Origin: an uncultured Bacillota bacterium
GTDB lineage: Bacteria > Bacillota > Clostridia > UBA1381
Assembly: GCA_949297205.1 (NCBI GenBank)
Contig: CASFSH010000305.1
Span: 1-7,053 of the forward strand
Length of the DNA: 7,053 bases
Reading direction: 5' to 3'
Shown here: piece after piece, positions 5,815 to 7,053 of the stretch
How positions within the stretch are numbered: position 1 is the first letter of the stretch
Layout of the letters: each line of letters begins with the position of its first letter
The notes under the pieces: generated by a model
Database searches by the model: none
What the model was told of the DNA's origin: nothing
The model's input: only the letters and a program-made list of their open reading frames with translations
Translations under genes and position numbers: made by a program

Positions 5815-6339
5815 TTAATCAAGTTTTGTAACCTGATTATATTCCACCTCAACCGGGGTTTCCCTTCCAAACATTGAAATATTGACAGTCAGCTTTCTCG
5901 TGGTTTTATCAATAGATTCAACAATTCCGGAAAATCCTTCAAGAGGTCCTTGTTTAATGCTGACATGGTCACCTTTTGATATATCCATATCATCCATACG
6001 TATTTGCGTAAAGCCGAGTTTTTCAACTTCACTGTCAGGCAGCGGAACGGGTTTTGATCCGGGGCCGACAAATCCGGTTACGCCTCTTGTATTACGTACC
6101 ACATACCAGCTCTCATCATTCATTATCATTTTTATGATAACGTATCCCGGAAATATTTTCCGTTTAACAACCTTTTGTTCTCCGTTTTTCTCTTCGACTA
6201 CATCCTCCAAGGGAACCTCAACATTTAAAATAAGATGTTCTATTCCACGATTTTCAACGGATTTTTCGATATTTGCTTTTACCTTATTTTCATATCCCGA
6301 ATACGTATGAACTATATACCACTTTGCTTCTTCAGCCAT
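5815..6339 (-). CDS. nusG: Transcription termination/antitermination factor NusG
   Basis: NusG binds RNA polymerase and affects pausing, Rho action and transcription-translation coupling. The 174-residue protein is full length. The NGN domain (about 1-105) shows KWYIVHTYSGYE (6-17), RKIFPGYVIIKM (60-71) and VVRNTRGVTGFVG (80-92), with the PVPL segment after it. The KOW domain follows (about 120-174) with the motif KGDHVSIKQGPLEGFSGIVE. The ATG at 6339 is preceded by AAAGGAGAG, which overlaps the secE stop codon; only 12 bases separate the two genes, the standard secE-nusG arrangement. No insertion domain is present. Confidence 0.98.
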   Translation of the reverse strand: MAEEAKWYIVHTYSGYENKVKANIEKSVENRGIEHLILNVEVPLEDVVEEKNGEQKVVKRKIFPGYVIIKMIMNDESWYVVRNTRGVTGFVGPGSKPVPLPDSEVEKLGFTQIRMDDMDISKGDHVSIKQGPLEGFSGIVESIDKTTRKLTVNISMFGRETPVEVEYNQVTKLD

Positions 6340-6351
6340 AATAACTCTCCT

Positions 6352-6573
6352 TTACTTCAGAGTTTGTGTAAATATATCCAATAGCTTAGAAAATGCAATA
6401 TCACAAATCGAAAGTATAATACATGTTATAATAATGAACACCAAAATGATAAGAGTATTATGAATCAATTGTTCTTTTCCGGGCCATGTAACTTTTTTCA
6501 TTTCAGATTTTGTTTCTCTGAAAAATTTTACCAATTTATTTGTTTTCTTTTGGTTAGCGGTTGTTTCAGCCAT
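6352..6573 (-). CDS. secE: Preprotein translocase subunit SecE
   Basis: An essential membrane subunit of the SecYEG protein-export channel that clamps SecY. At 73 residues it is the short form with one membrane span, typical of Gram-positive bacteria (E. coli SecE has three). A polar N-terminal tail is followed by the amphipathic segment with the conserved RETKSEMKKVTWPGKEQL (19-36) and one hydrophobic helix (about 39-59, including LIILVFIIITCIILSI). An AGGAGTG site lies seven bases before the ATG at 6573. It follows rpmG by 17 bases and precedes nusG. Confidence 0.97.
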   Translation of the reverse strand: MAETTANQKKTNKLVKFFRETKSEMKKVTWPGKEQLIHNTLIILVFIIITCIILSICDIAFSKLLDIFTQTLK

Positions 6574-6590
6574 TTTTTTACACTCCTATC

Positions 6591-6740
6591 TTATTTGGTT
6601 TCCTTGTGAAGAGTATGCTTTCTGCAGAATCTGCAGTACTTGTTCATTTCCAATCTGTCAGGATCGTTTTTCTTATTTTTCATGGTATTGTAATTTCTTT
6701 GTTTACATTCTGAACATGCCAGTGTTATTTTTACTCTCAT
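6591..6740 (-). CDS. rpmG: 50S ribosomal protein L33 (zinc-binding form)
   Basis: A 49-residue open frame from ATG 6740 to a TAA at 6591. The protein begins MRVKITLACSECKQRNYNT and continues with the family-typical MKNKKNDPDRLEMNKYCRFC, ending HTLHKETK. Cysteines 9, 12, 36 and 39 form two CxxC pairs, so this is the zinc-binding (C+) L33. The ribosome binding site GGAGGTG lies five bases upstream. rpmG directly before secE-nusG is a common Firmicutes order. It is the first gene after the promoter at 6858-6830. Confidence 0.97.
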   Translation of the reverse strand: MRVKITLACSECKQRNYNTMKNKKNDPDRLEMNKYCRFCRKHTLHKETK

Positions 6741-6823
6741 TTTTACACCTCCGTATTTATCTCATATGTTTTGCGAATAGCTCTTTTACAGACACGCAAA
6801 AAAAAAGAAGCTACACCTCAATT
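6741..6823 (-). other. 5' untranslated leader of the rpmG-secE-nusG transcript
   Basis: About 83 bases separate the predicted start site from the rpmG ATG. The leader holds a run of nine Ts (6806-6798). A seven-base inverted repeat, TTTTGCG (6801-6795) with CGCAAAA (6775-6769), encloses a 19-base loop. I recognise no riboswitch or ribosomal-protein leader fold. Confidence 0.55.
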
Positions 6824-6829
6824 GCTTAC

Positions 6830-6858
6830 ATTATAACACAGAGGATATAGCTTGTCAA
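6830..6858 (-). promoter_or_regulatory. Consensus sigma-A promoter for rpmG-secE-nusG-rplK-rplA
   Basis: TTGACA (6858-6853) and TATAAT (6835-6830) are perfect consensus hexamers separated by 17 bases, with TG one base upstream of the -10 (extended -10). An A-rich tract just upstream of the -35 (GAAATGAAAAAAATAC) could act as an UP element. Transcription should begin near 6823. I see no terminator between rpmG and rplA, so this promoter probably serves all five genes. Confidence 0.92.
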
Positions 6859-6932
6859 GTATTTTTTTCATTTCTTTGCAATTTATAATAATAATGAAAT
6901 AAATGAAACATTATCTTATTTAATGACTGCTG

Positions 6933-6984
6933 AACAATTATGAAACGCAGCCGCATGGCGGCTTACAAGCGTTTCAGAATTGTT
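6933..6984. repeat. Long inverted repeat with nested hairpin
   Basis: AACAATTATGAAACGC (6933-6948) pairs with GCGTTTCAGAATTGTT (6969-6984) over 16 positions with one A-G mismatch. Inside it AGCCGC (6949-6954) pairs with GCGGCT (6958-6963) around ATG, leaving a five-base bulge TACAA. It could be a bidirectional terminator between units, since the arms end in AACAATT and AATTGTT, or a small dispersed repeat. It lies about 75 bases upstream of the rpmG promoter. Confidence 0.8.
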
Positions 6985-6986
6985 TA

Positions 6987-7027
6987 GGTGCAAGGGTTTT
7001 GTGCATTTTTGCAAAAAACCTTGCACC
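6987..7027. repeat. Second long hairpin next to the first
   Basis: GGTGCAAGG (6987-6995) pairs perfectly with CCTTGCACC (7019-7027). The interior is also partly self-complementary (TTTTGTGCA against TGCAAAAAA), so the whole 41 bases can fold into one long imperfect stem. It starts two bases after the first inverted repeat. No T run follows on either strand, so it is not a typical terminator. Confidence 0.75.
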
Positions 7028-7053
7028 GTGAATAAATATTTTGCCCCCAAAAT

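Noticed and set aside
5882..6310. A 142-codon plus-strand open frame opposite nusG
   Set aside because: It is antisense to a full-length NusG with conserved motifs, and has no support of its own.
6741..7053. tRNA, small protein or CRISPR in the upstream gene-free stretch
   Set aside because: No cloverleaf, no repeat-spacer pattern, and only very short frames (9-13 codons) without ribosome binding sites.

Overview
The window looks like chromosomal DNA from a low-GC Gram-positive bacterium, most likely a member of the Clostridia. The signs are AT-rich DNA, strong AGGAGGT-type ribosome binding sites before nearly every gene, a single-membrane-span SecE, zinc-binding (Cys4) forms of L33 and L32, and a Firmicutes-type L10 leader. 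I cannot place it below class level from the sequence alone. Every gene I can support reads on the minus strand, so transcription runs from high to low coordinates.

Reading in that direction: 7053-6860 is gene-free and holds two adjacent long hairpins. A consensus promoter (6858-6830) then drives rpmG (L33), secE, nusG, rplK (L11) and rplA (L1). Two RNA elements that resemble the L1-binding stalk of 23S rRNA sit just before rplK and just before rplA, suggesting L1 feedback control. A second consensus promoter (4485-4457), placed right after the rplA stop, starts an L10 leader with a transcription attenuator, followed by rplJ (L10) and rplL (L7/L12). Instead of the usual rpoB-rpoC, rplL is followed by a DUF177/YceD gene and rpmF (L32). 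A hairpin at 2466-2442 probably ends that unit. Downstream lie a short Ppx/GppA-family phosphatase gene and a DUF2156 acyltransferase-like gene. At the low-coordinate edge is the start of an unrecognised, probably secreted protein with a different base composition; it runs off the window.

The central block makes ribosomal proteins of the L1 stalk (L1), the GTPase-associated stalk (L11, L10, L7/L12), two small zinc-binding large-subunit proteins (L32, L33), the transcription factor NusG and the translocon subunit SecE. Control appears layered: two strong promoters, two L1-site mimics and one L10 attenuator. I saw no CRISPR array, transposase, tRNA or rRNA gene. Most of the window is conserved housekeeping sequence; the points of interest are the altered gene order and the RNA structures between genes.
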